From Rhyzopertha dominica (lineage: Eukaryota; Arthropoda; Insecta; Coleoptera; Bostrichidae): DNA of 64,000 nucleotides. The stretch spans positions 62,331,325 through 62,395,324 of the forward strand of contig QCXZ01000064.1 in assembly GCA_025024175.1 (NCBI GenBank), read 5' to 3'. The notes below the pieces were generated by a model. It saw only the letters and a list, made by a program, of their open reading frames with translations, did no database searches and was not told the origin of the DNA. Made by a program: the position numbers and the translations under genes. Shown piece by piece: positions 11,400 through 25,960 of the stretch. The stretch's first letter is position 1. Each line of letters begins with the position of its first letter.

Positions 11400-12000
11400 A
11401 ATGAAGAAAAGTCACCATTTGGATCCTGATGCTCAAAAAATTATGAAATTAAGTAAAAGGGTAAGTACAGGAATAAAAAAAATCATTTATAAAGGAAATA
11501 CACTGTCTATTACTGAATGAATCGGCATAATATATGATTCTGAATGTTGTTACACTATGTTTAAAAAACTGAGAAGTAAATACATTATGCAGATAAGAAA
11601 GTATCATGATGGAGGGTGGAATATAATTACCTCAAAATGTGGTTTGACTGACATGATGTAAAAGAAAATCTTTCTTATGGTACAATTAACTGTTGCTTAA
11701 ATAGACCTTGACACAGTACAATAATTAGCATTCTGCACACTGGTGGAAGTAATAGATGGGCCCACAATTCACTTTTTTTTGTCAGCAAGAAATTGTGTTT
11801 ATTATCTTATCATCAACATATGGATACTTCACTGTTTGAGACTTGATTTATAAAACAGCTGTTTTGCCATTTCTACAACCACCTAATAGTGTAATAGTAA
11901 TGGATAATGCAAACTACCAAATAACCATTCTAAATAGTTGAATTAAAAACCGATACAGGCTACCAGAAAACAGGACATCATTGATTATGGTCTCTTAAAT
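11400..12000 (+). pseudogene. Decayed DDE transposase relic
   Basis: From about 11734 the plus strand reads ISILHTGGSNRWAHNS, then SYHQHMDTSLFET, a stop, and after a shift LPFLQPPNSVIVMDNANY. The VIVMDNAxY block is the same as in the elements at 46.9-48.3 kb and 55.9-57.6 kb and carries the second catalytic Asp of this DDE_3-type family. Upstream, 11401-11460 reads as an open MKKSHHLDPDAQKIMKLSKR run that could be the N terminus. Everything else is eroded and no TIRs are clear. Confidence 0.65.
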
Positions 12001-13434
12001 TACCGATAAAATGCTGCATGAGCTCTCTTAGGAGCCTTATGCGTATATTATTTTCAAACTAAATTTTTTGCTTAATAATAAAAATTATATTGTGTACTTT
12101 TCTTATTCTATAGCCTCTTGGATGTGGTTAACGTAAAATCTGGTTCAATTTAAAAAAAAAATTAATAATTCCAAAATTAGTAAAAATAAACCTAACAATG
12201 TATACATTTTATTAATCAGAAAAAAATAAGTCTTTTCAGCTACATACACAATAACAAAACTAACTTGCTTTCTATTTAAAGAATGTAAGTTTATATATCT
12301 CAGAAAGATGTTACCCCCTGAAAGAATTTTGAGTACTTCACTGGATTCAGAATAAAAATACCTATAAAAAATTTCTCTATAGTTTCTTTGTATCTACATA
12401 ATCAATCAAGACAGTGAGAACTGAAGAAATGTTACATCTATAAAAAGTTGGCTATAGCTTTAAAACAAAAGATGGTTCAAAATTGGTGATGGTACAGCTC
12501 AACTCAGAACAAAAAAGTTATACAGTAATGTTAAACCGCAACACTCTAGCATAAATTGTTACCGAGACACCATACAATTACAACAAAAATTATGAATTTT
12601 ATTTTATAATATTAAAATTTTTACAGATATATAGGAAGTGATCAATAACAATTTTTATTATTTATTATTTATGCAATTTTCTGGAAAAGGGTCAGTTTTA
12701 GCTGCTTGAACAAAGAGTACCTTTTTTTGTTTAGAAGGCTCAAAGATTAAAAAACATATTTTTGAGAAAACACAGCCATATCTAAGTTAAGGGCAAAAAT
12801 GTGGGAGGTTCGCCCATCCCGCCCCCCCCAAGCATTTATTAAAAAAATGTGCTCATCATTCTTCCACTTAAAATATTAATAATCATAATTTGAAGAAAAT
12901 ATATCAACCGGTCTAAGACGTATTTTTGAAAAACTGTTTCTCTTCCCCAATGTTTAAGAGTGAATATCTCAGTAGGTGGGCGTTATTTCAAAAAAAAAGT
13001 TATACTGTAAAATAGTGTTATTTTTATACCAGTTTTCTAATTTCGAGAGGTTGCCCATATAATGTGGAACACCCTGTATAATATACTGCCATTTTATTAG
13101 TATATTATGATGTTCTCACTATGGACGACGTCAAACTTCTGCATTTCTATAATTATTAATGGATCACTGTAAGCAATTTGTTTAAAAATATTAGATATTT
13201 CCATACTTCGTGATCCATTTATATTATTTATTTATGTATTATTGAAAGTTGATACATAATAATTAATGTTTACTGTGTAAATTTGGCAGCATCGCGGTAT
13301 CATCTGTCAATGTCTTTCCATTGCAGCCGTGTTGAACAAGCGGTTGCTGAGTGATAGGTTAGCAATTTTTATCTGCTAACATCGGCTTCTGAATAAAATA
13401 AAACTGAGGAAAACCTTCAGAAAGGGAAGCAAAT
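12001..13434. other. AT-rich intergenic region upstream of RPL12
   Basis: No protein-like frame is present. A MITE-type end (GGAACACCCTGTATAATATA) lies near 13066 and resembles the termini of the fold-back element at 43.2 kb. The last 120 bp before the RPL12 start contains a pyrimidine run, TCTTTCC, near 13314 that could be the TOP-type start expected of a ribosomal protein gene. This is only suggestive. Confidence 0.5.
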
Positions 13435-14349
<915 letters not shown>

Positions 14350-14409
14350 CTTAACGTTTTGATAAAATAAAGGTGTTATTTACACATACGAGTTTTGTTA
14401 TTGAATGTT

Positions 14410-14948
14410 TTATTCTGTCCATGTTACCAGAACGTTTACACCTATATCTTCAACTTCCTTGCGTCCATTAGCGGTGATAACAGTGCCGTCATTTTTAACT
14501 ACGACTATGTTTGGAATGTTGGTGATAGTATAGCGGTAGCGGAGTTCCCTGAAATGAAATTTAAATAGATATTGCGCCCAATATTTATTACAGTGTTTAC
14601 TCTGCGAGAGGATCATCGTAAGGCACTGCGTACCAGTCGCCTTGTTTCTGCATGAAATGACTTTTGAACACTTCTTCGTCTAGGTCTGAAGACACATAAA
14701 TGATTTCCAGCGGAATGTTTCTTTTACGACTTTCCTTAAAATACAAGGGTGCGGTAATAAAGCGACTTTTGTTTGAAGCGAACTCTTACTTCATGTATTC
14801 TGTTAATAATTGGTAGAAGTAATTTGCATGGGCCACACCAAGCTGCGGAAAAGTAATATACAACAGTTGACATGTTTTTCAATGCCGCTTCGGCTTCAAC
14901 CAGTTCCCCACTTTTATTCAAAAGCTTCTTATGAAGTAATGCATCCAT
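14410..14948 (-). CDS. Nucleoredoxin-like protein 2 (thioredoxin fold), three exons
   Basis: Exons on the minus strand are 14948-14790, 14734-14601 and 14548-14410, giving 143 aa. The introns are GT-AG with phases 0 and 2. The protein starts MDALLHKKLLNKSGELVEAE, has the thioredoxin active site WCGPC at residues 37-41, the VSSDLDEEVF and YAVPYDDPLAEELRYRY segments, and the cis-Pro-type motif TNIPNIVVVKNDG. This order matches the NXNL2/tryparedoxin-like family, small redox proteins; vertebrate NXNL2 supports sensory neurons. Unlike some vertebrate members, both active-site cysteines are present, so disulfide reductase activity is plausible. The TAA stop lies inside an AATAAA signal (14414-14409), implying a very short 3' UTR. 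It is divergent from POLR2E. Confidence 0.93.
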
Positions 14949-15225
14949 ACTGAATAATATTCGTTCTTACTAGCATTTTGCGCTAATTTTCATGACCTGA
15001 CGGTGACATTTAAATAATTTATTCATTCAAAAATGTACGATGTACTCTTGGCAACAGTGTCAGTAGCTCACATGCTGTCATCGTCGTTTGACGCATTACA
15101 GCTCAAAACATCAGCTAATTTGTAGAGGTTATGTCACGTTCTTTTATTTAAAAGTTTTGTGCTATCGGAATTGTTGATTATTAAACAATTTGGAACTAGT
15201 AATTTATCATTAGACTCCTCCCAAA
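14949..15225. promoter_or_regulatory. Shared intergenic region, likely bidirectional promoter
   Basis: Only 277 bp separate the start codons of the minus-strand nucleoredoxin-like gene and the plus-strand RPB5 gene, so both promoters and 5' leaders must lie here unless unseen upstream exons exist. No TATA box placed convincingly for either gene was seen. The role is inferred from the head-to-head arrangement. Confidence 0.6.
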
Positions 15226-17993
<2,768 letters not shown>

Positions 17994-18483
17994 ACAGCCG
18001 GCGTCGGCTTCGCTAGATCGTAAGTTCGATATTTACACATTTTTTTACTTGTGAATGTATATTGTTCCCTTGAATAAATAATAATTTAAGAATCATGAAG
18101 TTTGTTTGTCTGTTCGTGGACCCAAATAAAGTTTTATACGACCTAAATAAAACTAAATATGGATAGCGCTTGATTTACCTCGCTGCCACTGTAGAAAAGT
18201 ATAGCACTTGACCGGCGCTTTTTACCATGTGTTTTTGGACAGAAAGGACAAATGCCTGCCTTTATTTGCGCAAAAATCTGTTGTAGGCAAGTTTGATAAT
18301 ATTGTAACTGTTAAATAAATTGTTATAACCGATCTGTATTATACATGGAAGTTAAAATATATTTTGGCATTCTTTTATCGCGGTAATTGTCATTTGTAGA
18401 AAGGAAACTTCTGCAGATTTGCAAATCTTGACCATGCCGTCCTACCTATTTCTTTATTAATTTGTGCCTCCAAAGATCTATGC

Positions 18484-20148
18484 TGCACGGGGTGACACTA
18501 AAATAGAGGTCGCTACTTCTAGGTTGTGTTCTACACTTGAAAATATGAAGAAAAGTTATCTTGCGTTTCGACTATCCGACCTCCCTACCGAGTTATGGCC
18601 TCTTGAAGATGGACGGTTTTTTTATTGCTAACTTTTTTTACTTGTTCAGCAATTTTCATGTTTTTTTGGGATTCCCTGTTGTTGTTACTCAAAAACGCAT
18701 CGTTTACGAGAAAGAAGCATTGGAAGTAAGTACTGTCCCTACATATTTTTACTTGTATCTTACGTAGTTGCATTGGAAGCGGCATTGAAAAAATAGCTCT
18801 AGCAGAACGGTTAGATGTAACCACAACTTGGCGTGTTTTGAAAAATTATCTGCTGCACCCTTACCACCTTCAGCGCGTCCAAAAACCAAGTGAAATAGAC
18901 TTTCCTCATCTCAGAACGTTTTGTGAACGAATTTGAGAACAACGCGCCAATAATCCTGATCCTGAGTTTTTGTCAAATGTGTTATTCAATAATGAAGCAG
19001 GCTTTACAACAGATGGTATAATTAATTCTCGCAATCAGCACCTCTGATACGACGAGAATCATCAAGCTGTTGTTCATGCCAATCATCAAGTAAATTTTAG
19101 CGTAAACGTACGGGGCGGACTTATCTACGATCATTTGATCGGTCCTGCTTTTCTTCCTCCTCGTTTGTTTGGAGAAACTTATAGGAACTTTTTGGAAAAT
19201 GAGCTCCCCAATTTACTTGAAGATGTACCGCTTCAAGCCAGAGCGGATATGTGGTACATGCATGACGGAGCTCCAGAACATGCAGTTATACAGTAAGGCG
19301 TCTTTTAAATGCTACATTCTGTGGAAATTTGATTAGTCGAGGCGTGCCCTGCGCGTTGTCCGGATCTCACTCCAATGGATTTTTATGTGTGGGGCCACGT
19401 AAAACAGCTTGTGTACTCCAACCCTGTTAACAGTGTTGAAGATCTCCCCTGTCGTATTCAAGACAGTTTTAAAGAAATTCGAAACACTCGAGGTATTTTC
19501 TTTAGGGTGAGGGGGTCACTAGTACGCCTGCATTGCGGAAGGTGGTGGTTATTTTGAGCATTTATTTAAAACTACCAATAAAGATTTTTTTACTTTTAAA
19601 AAGCTGCATTAATTTAATATGTTTATTTTACACTTTATTGCTTCCATTAATACTCAAAAACACAACATCTTCGAACTAACTTCTGCTAAAGGATACTGAT
19701 GTAAAACCACAACCTCCGTTAATTAAACTATTTTGCATTTTCTGCCTGTTTTGTGCACAGATCACTGTGTGCAGTCAGCTAGCTGCAAGTAAAAACGAAA
19801 CAACAGTACATACTTTAAATGCTTTTTTCTTGTAAATGGTGCGTTTTTGAGAAATAATAATAGAGGGTATTTTATTTTTCATATGAATAATACCTCCCCA
19901 AGAGAGGTATGAAAGACCTATTTACACAGTTCAATGTGCAATCATATAAGAAGGAGAGTCCCAAAAATTATGAAAATCGCTGAACAAGTAAAAAAGTTAG
20001 CAATAAAAAAATTGTTTACCGTCCATCTTTAAGAGGCTATAACTCGGTAAGGATCCCGCACATGTCAAAACGCAAGATAACTTTTCTTCATATTTTCACT
20101 TGTAGAACACCCTAGAGGTAGCGGTCTCTATTTTAGTGTCACCCTGTA
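18484..20148 (+). mobile_element. Mariner-like element with ~190-bp terminal inverted repeats
   Basis: The left arm (18484-18676) and the inverted right arm (about 19970-20148) match over about 190 bp, sharing GTGACACTAAAATAGAG, AAAATATGAAGAAAAGTTAT and the AGATGGACGG and ATTGCTAACTTTTT blocks. The right end reads ACCCTGTA; the left has TG where TA is expected, probably mutated. The arms enclose a single decayed transposase. The full span is about 1.66 kb. Confidence 0.88.
18780..19560 (+). pseudogene. Tc1/mariner-superfamily transposase relic
   Basis: Recognisable blocks in order are LHPYHLQRVQKPSEIDF, FLSNVLFNNEAGFTTDG (first acidic site, D to N in the usual DE pair), NHQVNFSVNVRGGL, DHLIGPAFLPPRLFGETY, MWYMHDGAPEHAV (second catalytic Asp) and, after shifts, SPMDFYVWGHVKQLVY-like sequence whose open part begins MDFYVWGHVKQLVY at 19375. 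Stops occur after FCERI and near 19294. The closest sequence in the window is the transposase family at 20.3 and 62.1 kb, but the two are clearly different families. It is not functional. Confidence 0.85.
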
Positions 20149-20451
20149 TTTAGAGCACTGCTTCCTAAATGACAACACTATAACACATCGATGCTAGGGC
20201 GCCATGTTTAATTTGATTAGATCTTTGCCCTTATCAATATTATACACATCTATTATACAGGATGTCACGAATAATAATGACCCTGGCGAAATTAAAAATG
20301 CAACCCATAGCCAATGTGGTTATTTTACATAATGGTATTATTTTAAAAATAAATTGGGAATCCATGACGGCTATGTGCTATGGTTCCTGTCACTGTATTT
20401 ATTAAAAGTCAAAATGTATTCAAATGACGAAAAAACATATGATTTTGATTT

Positions 20452-20912
20452 ATGGTGAATGCAAGAAAAATGCTTCTGCTGCTGCCCGTTTATAAAGACA
20501 ACGATACAATTTTCAAGAGACTTGAATTAACTTTAAGGACAAACTGGCCACTACTGAAAAAGTCAAGAGAAAGAACAGCAACAGGCCCTGACAATCAAAT
20601 TAGAGTATTGGAAATGATTGGCGAAAATCCTCATATTAGTCAAAGGGTAGTCTCAAGAGCAACCGGTATTGGTCTGTCTTCAGCACATCGAATAATTAAA
20701 GGCAATCAAGAAAAGACTGGCTTTTTGTAACTTTTTTCGAGAACACCAAAATTTGAATGTGAGATTTTATGACAACATTTACTTCTAAGATGAAGCAAGA
20801 TTCTCTAATAATGGTGGTGTTAACGAACATAACATGCATTATTATGCGCAAGAAAATCCACGTTGGATTCGAGGACATTTTCAAACTATCTACTCGACGA
20901 ATGTCTGGTGCG
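20452..20912 (+). pseudogene. Copy A transposase, 5' part
   Basis: Relative to copy C, the N-terminal helix-turn-helix region is present as LKKSRERTATGPDNQIRVLE, NPHISQRVVSRATGIGLSSA and HRIIKGN. A deletion of about 53 bp after GGCAATCAA then removes the HPYHLQLVQALKET segment and shifts the frame. A TAA stands where the Ser before the catalytic DEARF would be. Copia interrupts the gene in the middle of the NVWCG codons. This TE-encoded enzyme is inactive. Confidence 0.9.
20908..20912. repeat. 5-bp target site duplication of Copia, left copy
   Basis: GTGCG immediately precedes the left LTR and is repeated directly after the right LTR at 25531-25535. Five bases is the expected Copia integrase stagger. 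Sister copy C at 62848 reads CTGGTGCGGAATATT with a single GTGCG, confirming the duplication. Confidence 0.97.
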
Positions 20913-21111
20913 TGTTGGTATCTTATTTTGACTAATTTCACTTTGTGTATTTTCATGTTGGCAACACATTTTCAATGCGTACTCTGATGAATATAAAAAC
21001 AGAATATAGTTGACAGTTAATTTTTGTAAATTATTATTTTTGAAATTAAAACCACTTTTAAATGTTTAATGTAACCAGTTTTGTTAATAAAATAAATAAC
21101 TGCGAACATCA
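20913..21111 (+). repeat. Copia 5' LTR
   Basis: It begins TGTTGGTATC and ends GAACATCA, with the usual TG...CA termini. A TATAAAAACAG box lies in the middle (about 20991) and AATAAAATAAATAA near the right end can act as the poly(A) signal. Its sequence matches 25332-25530 with no difference seen. Confidence 0.96.
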
Positions 21112-21125
21112 GGTTATGGGCCCAG
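21112..21125 (+). promoter_or_regulatory. Copia primer-binding site
   Basis: GGTTATGGGCCCAG follows the 5' LTR directly. Drosophila copia carries the same motif here. It pairs with an internal fragment of initiator methionine tRNA rather than with the tRNA 3' end, a trait of this lineage. Confidence 0.88.
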
Positions 21126-21253
21126 GAAGACGCGATTAAAAACAAGCAGCAAGTATTGTGCGAGAAAAAGCATCGGTGTGAAGACCAGATAGTTTTTTAG
21201 TGAAGGTACATTACTGTTACTGCTGATTCTGTGAAACAAAACTGTTACAAAAA

Positions 21254-24200
21254 ATGGAGACCGGAGGATCGTTAATTACGAAACTGAACGACAAAAACTA
21301 CCAACTGTGGAAACACCAGATGAAGCTGTTGTTAAAATCCAAGAAGATTTGGTATACAATTGAAAGTGTAAAACCAGAGCTGGATAGCACCAACACCAAA
21401 GAAGTGCAAGTGTACGAGGAGAAGAGTGCATTGGCAGCCTCATTAATACTTGGATCGCTGGAACCGAGCCAAGCACAACAAGTACTAAACCTTGACGAAA
21501 GCAGGGAAATTTGGTACAAGTTACAAGAAGTACACGAAGGGAAAATTTCATCGAGAAGAGTCGACCTAAGACTGGAGCTGAGTACGATAAAAATGAAGGA
21601 AGGTGAAACTGTCGAAGAATATCTAGCAAGAGCGCAGTACCTGAGAGACCAGTTGCAACAATGTGCTGCACCAATCGAAAATGAAGAATATATAGGATTG
21701 CTACTGAACGGACTGCCGAATACGTACAGAGCAATAAGAGTACAGATGAAAGCAACGGGTTTGGAAAAAATTAATTTAGAACAGTTTAGAAGCGGATTAA
21801 AAGCACAAGAAGATGAATTGAAACTAAATGAAGTGGAAACTAAGCTTGAAGCTGCATGTATATCAAAAGAAAAGGAGCCTTTCAAGAAAAGGAATCAAAA
21901 ACCGAAAGGAGTTGTTAATTGTTGGGTTTGCAACAAACGTGGTCACTTCGCGAGAAACTGCTACCACCGAGCGGATAGAAAGCAGGAGAAATTTGAAAGA
22001 ACCTACAGAAAAACAGAAAAAGACGATGAAAAAGTTAATAGTGTTAGCGAAAATGACAATAACTACGAGTGTGCGATGAACTTGAATGAAAGCGGAAATA
22101 AAGTAAACCTTACAAAGTGGTATTTAGACTCCGGGGCAACCAGCCACATGACGCATGACAAATCTCTGTTTACTCGAGTGAATGATGTGAATGATATTGA
22201 AGTAAAGATGGCAGATGGGAATTTTGTCAAAGTAAAAGGAAAAGGAACTGTTCGAGTTGAAACAACAAACAAAAACTGCTTTTTTAAGTACATTAATATT
22301 TCAAACGTTTTGTTGGTACCGAAAATTACTGAAAACTTACTTTCCATTAGCGCGTTTGAACGTAAAGGTTTTCAAGTAACGTTCAAAGATGGGACCTGTG
22401 AAATAAGAAGAAGTGATGGAAAATTAATGATGACAGGGAAAAGAGTTAATAGTTTGTACGAAGCTGAAGTCACAAGGACTACCGATGATACAGCTATACG
22501 AGCAAATTTAAGTGAAGAAGTATGGCACAGAAGATATGGACACCAAAATGTAGTGACTTTAAACAAAATGAAAAATGAGAAGATTGTTGAAGGACTTGAA
22601 ATTATAAACAAAATGAATTCGAAGTGTGAAAACTGTATAATTGGGAAAGCAGCAAAAAATTCATTTACGAGCCATAAAGAAATAACAACCAAGGATGTTT
22701 TAGAGCTAGTGCATATGGACTTATGTGGACCAATTCAGGAACCATCGTTAGCGGGATCAAAGTACATGTATCTACTTGTAGATGACTATACAAGAAAAGT
22801 ATTCGTATATTTCTTGAAAAACAAAAGCGAAGCGTTTTTAAAATTCCAAATTTTTAAGAACGAGGTTGAGAATCAAACAAACAAGAAACTAAAAAGAATC
22901 AGGAGTGATAACGGTACTGAATTTGCAAACAACCTTTTCAAGGAATTTTTGGAAGAGCATGGTATAATACATGAAAAAACAGCACCGTATACACCACAAG
23001 AAAATGGCATAGCTGAGCGAAATAATCGGACAATAATTCAAATGGTCAGATGTATGTTAAATGATGCCAGATTACCTGCTAAGTTTTGGGCAGAAGCCGC
23101 ATACTATGCTGTTTATCTAAGAAACAGAACATATACAAAAAAGGTTGGAATCACCCCAGAAGAAAAATATAGTGGCGTAAAACCAAATATAAAACACCTT
23201 AAAATATTTGGAAGTTTAGCTTACTATTTAATACATAAAGAAAACCAAAGAAAATTAGACCAAGTATCAAAGGAAGCTATATTTGTTGGATATGATCATT
23301 TGACAAAACATTTTAGATTATTCTGTAAAGAGAGAAATACTATTATAACTGTAAGAGACGCAAAAATTCTAGAAGGAAAAAGAGGTAGTGATATTCTAAA
23401 TCATATAGACGAAAATACTATGTTAAAAGAAATATTAATCGAAAACGAAGAGGAAGGTAATAATGAAGAATCTAAAGTTGAAGAAAACAGCTACAATGAG
23501 GAACTTCAAAACAGAAATAGCATGGATGAACAGGAAAGCAGCCTGGAAGATACAGAAAACAGTGCAGTATCAGAATCATCCGATTTAGATGACGGAGCCA
23601 AAAACACTACAGGGATTGACCCTGACTACGAACCATTTACACCATGCAACGAAGGAGGAGTAGTTAGAAGATCACAAAGAGTTCAGAAGCGTAATATAGA
23701 TAAAACAAATTTAGTGATTGGCACACCGTTAACATATGAAGAAGCAATGCGTTCAGAAAATAAAAACATGTGGAAGAATGCAATCAACGAGGAGCTTGCA
23801 TCACATCAGAGCAACAATACGTGGACTTTAGTGAGTAGGCCAAAGAACAAACAAGTTATTGATTCAAAATGGGTATTCAAAATAAAAGAAAACCCAGATG
23901 GCACAGTCAATAAATTCAAAGCAAGATTGGTAGCTCGCGGATTCAATCAAGTAAAAGGAGAACATTACGAAGAAGTATTTGCACCAGTAGTGAGATTAAA
24001 TACACTGAGAATAGTTTTTTCCTTAGCCACAGAACAGGACTTGGAACTGTATCAGCTCGATGTAACCACAGCATATTTGAATGGAACATTAAATGAAGAA
24101 ATTTACATGGAAATGCCCTTAGGACTAGAAAAACAAGGAAATCATACTGTATGTAAACTAAATAAAGGCTTATACGGACTGAAGCAAAGTGGGAGAGTAT

Positions 24201-25309
24201 GGTATTTGACAATTAAGAAGCAATTGGAAAAATTGGAATTTACAGAAGTGGATTCTTCACCGTGTGTGTTTCTTTATAATAAAAATGAGGTATACATGAT
24301 TATATGTTTATATGTGGACGACATATTGTGGGCTACGAACTCAAAACGTATAATGTTTGAGAAAATGAAATGTCTTAGTGAAAAATTTAACATGAAATTT
24401 ATGGGAGATGCTAAATATTTACTAGGGTGGGAAATAGAAAGAAACCGTGCAAAAGGAATTTTATATCTGAAACAAGAAAAATATATAAAGAAGATTTTAC
24501 AACGCTTTGATATGAGTGAATGTAAGGTATCAAATATTCCAATGCAACCAGAGAGCAAGAAAGTAATGGTAAACACAACAGACACTGCTGCGGACAACGT
24601 TCCATACCAAGAACTGATAGGAAGCTTGATTTATCTTGCACAAGGTACCAGACCAGATATTGCCTTTGTTACCACTTACTTAAGCCAATTTAACAATAAT
24701 TATAAGAAAGAAAATTGGAATCAAGCAAAATACGTGCTACGTTATCTAAAAGAAACCATGAAAGAAGGAATTACATATAAACGTAGTGCAAACACTTTAA
24801 GATTTTATAGTGACGCAAGTTGGAATGACAATTTGGATGGGAAAGGATTTTCTGGGTACGTGTGTGTATCAGCAGGAGGAGCAATAAGTTGGCAATGCAA
24901 AAAACAAGAAGTCGTTGCGTTAAGCACCTGTGAAAGTGAATTTATGGCCCTGACAGAAACGATAAAAGAACTGATCTGGATAAAGAAAATATTAATCGAT
25001 CTCAATCTAGAAGAAAAAGTGCACAATTTGAAAATTTATGCAGACAACCAAGCCGCAATAAAATTGTGCACTAACAGTTTGTATCACTCAAGAACGAAAC
25101 ACATACAGAGAAAATATTTCTTTATAAGAGATGAAATTGACAGACATAATATAGATGTGGAATATGTGGAAAGTGCTAACAATGCAGCAGATTTCCTGAC
25201 CAAAGCAGTGACAAAAACAATGTTGAAAAAGTGCAAGCAAACTATCGGACTGGGATTATCTGACAGTTCACAGAATGAACAGAAAGTGTATTATAATGAA
25301 AAACTTTAA
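21254..25309 (+). CDS. Copia gag-pol polyprotein, intact
   Basis: A single 1351-aa frame carries all Copia domains in order. The capsid-like gag region is about residues 1-215, followed by a CCHC zinc knuckle (CWVCNKRGHFARNC) starting at residue 223. The aspartic protease has DSGATSH with Asp292. The GAG-pre-integrase zinc region (WHRRYGHQN) is followed by an integrase core with Asp489, Asp552 and Glu588 (NGIAERNN). The reverse transcriptase has QLDVTTAYLNGTL and YVDD at 1020-1023. RNase H has FYSDASW with Asp1187, SESEF-like CESEFMA and YADNQAAIK. No stop or frameshift interrupts it. It encodes particle formation, reverse transcription and integration. The start used is the first ATG after the leader. 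Confidence 0.97.
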   Translation: METGGSLITKLNDKNYQLWKHQMKLLLKSKKIWYTIESVKPELDSTNTKEVQVYEEKSALAASLILGSLEPSQAQQVLNLDESREIWYKLQEVHEGKISSRRVDLRLELSTIKMKEGETVEEYLARAQYLRDQLQQCAAPIENEEYIGLLLNGLPNTYRAIRVQMKATGLEKINLEQFRSGLKAQEDELKLNEVETKLEAACISKEKEPFKKRNQKPKGVVNCWVCNKRGHFARNCYHRADRKQEKFERTYRKTEKDDEKVNSVSENDNNYECAMNLNESGNKVNLTKWYLDSGATSHMTHDKSLFTRVNDVNDIEVKMADGNFVKVKGKGTVRVETTNKNCFFKYINISNVLLVPKITENLLSISAFERKGFQVTFKDGTCEIRRSDGKLMMTGKRVNSLYEAEVTRTTDDTAIRANLSEEVWHRRYGHQNVVTLNKMKNEKIVEGLEIINKMNSKCENCIIGKAAKNSFTSHKEITTKDVLELVHMDLCGPIQEPSLAGSKYMYLLVDDYTRKVFVYFLKNKSEAFLKFQIFKNEVENQTNKKLKRIRSDNGTEFANNLFKEFLEEHGIIHEKTAPYTPQENGIAERNNRTIIQMVRCMLNDARLPAKFWAEAAYYAVYLRNRTYTKKVGITPEEKYSGVKPNIKHLKIFGSLAYYLIHKENQRKLDQVSKEAIFVGYDHLTKHFRLFCKERNTIITVRDAKILEGKRGSDILNHIDENTMLKEILIENEEEGNNEESKVEENSYNEELQNRNSMDEQESSLEDTENSAVSESSDLDDGAKNTTGIDPDYEPFTPCNEGGVVRRSQRVQKRNIDKTNLVIGTPLTYEEAMRSENKNMWKNAINEELASHQSNNTWTLVSRPKNKQVIDSKWVFKIKENPDGTVNKFKARLVARGFNQVKGEHYEEVFAPVVRLNTLRIVFSLATEQDLELYQLDVTTAYLNGTLNEEIYMEMPLGLEKQGNHTVCKLNKGLYGLKQSGRVWYLTIKKQLEKLEFTEVDSSPCVFLYNKNEVYMIICLYVDDILWATNSKRIMFEKMKCLSEKFNMKFMGDAKYLLGWEIERNRAKGILYLKQEKYIKKILQRFDMSECKVSNIPMQPESKKVMVNTTDTAADNVPYQELIGSLIYLAQGTRPDIAFVTTYLSQFNNNYKKENWNQAKYVLRYLKETMKEGITYKRSANTLRFYSDASWNDNLDGKGFSGYVCVSAGGAISWQCKKQEVVALSTCESEFMALTETIKELIWIKKILIDLNLEEKVHNLKIYADNQAAIKLCTNSLYHSRTKHIQRKYFFIRDEIDRHNIDVEYVESANNAADFLTKAVTKTMLKKCKQTIGLGLSDSSQNEQKVYYNEKL

Positions 25310-25320
25310 AATTTGTCAAA

Positions 25321-25331
25321 ATGGGGGGGAG
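25321..25331 (+). promoter_or_regulatory. Copia polypurine tract
   Basis: ATGGGGGGGAG sits immediately 5' of the right LTR and would prime plus-strand synthesis. It begins 11 bases after the gag-pol stop. Confidence 0.9.
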
Positions 25332-25530
25332 TGTTGGTATCTTATTTTGACTAATTTCACTTTGTGTATTTTCATGTTGGCAACACATTTTCAATGCGTA
25401 CTCTGATGAATATAAAAACAGAATATAGTTGACAGTTAATTTTTGTAAATTATTATTTTTGAAATTAAAACCACTTTTAAATGTTTAATGTAACCAGTTT
25501 TGTTAATAAAATAAATAACTGCGAACATCA
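25332..25530 (+). repeat. Copia 3' LTR
   Basis: This 199-bp copy shows no difference from the 5' LTR. It is followed by the GTGCG duplication and then by the resumed transposon copy A (GGAATATTGGGGAATC). Confidence 0.96.
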
Positions 25531-25960
25531 GTGCGGAATATTGGGGAATCAAATTGTTGGGCCTTATTTTTTCGCGATAGTTTAAACGGCAATACTTATC
25601 TAAAAATTTTAAGAAACATTTTACCGGTACTTCTTCAAAATGTAAATTTACAAGTAAGACAAGATCTATGGTTCCAACAAGATGGGGCACATGCCCATTA
25701 TCAAAGAATAGTGCGAAATCATCTTGATTTGGTTTTGCCTAACCGATGGATAGGAAGAGGTTCAATTAATCCTTGGCCACTAAGACTCCTTTGGATTTTT
25801 TTCTGTGGGGAATGGTAAAAGAGCAAGAATACCAAACCCAATTGAAAGTGTAGAACGTTTAGAAAATAAAATACGTGAAGCATGTAGATAGATCCATCAG
25901 TACAGAAATATTAATGCATGTTAAAGGATCGTTTTGGGCACGAATTCAAGCTTGTGAAAA
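25531..25960 (+). pseudogene. Copy A transposase, 3' part
   Basis: The reading resumes at GILGNQIVGP and continues RDSLNGNTYLKILRNILPVL, LQVRQDLWFQQDGAHAHYQR with the second catalytic Asp, and NHLDLVLPNRWIGRGSINPW. A 13-bp deletion relative to copy B then removes the SPDLTPLD block that holds the third catalytic residue. The C-terminal SVERLENKIREACR, HVKGSFWARIQACENSGG-type sequence follows in shifted frames. Confidence 0.9.

Larger units (their letters stand above)
20913..25530 (+). mobile_element. Complete Copia-type LTR retrotransposon
   Basis: The element is 4618 bp. It has 199-bp LTRs, a primer-binding site, one long gag-pol frame, a polypurine tract and a 5-bp target duplication. Compared by eye the two LTRs are identical along their length, which points to a recent insertion. 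It lies in the same orientation as the host transposon. Every part needed for an autonomous Copia element is present. Confidence 0.97.

Noticed and set aside
21276..21885. Long minus-strand open frames inside the Copia gene
   Set aside because: They are antisense shadows of the intact gag-pol frame, rich in Ser/Leu from codon composition, with no independent motif.
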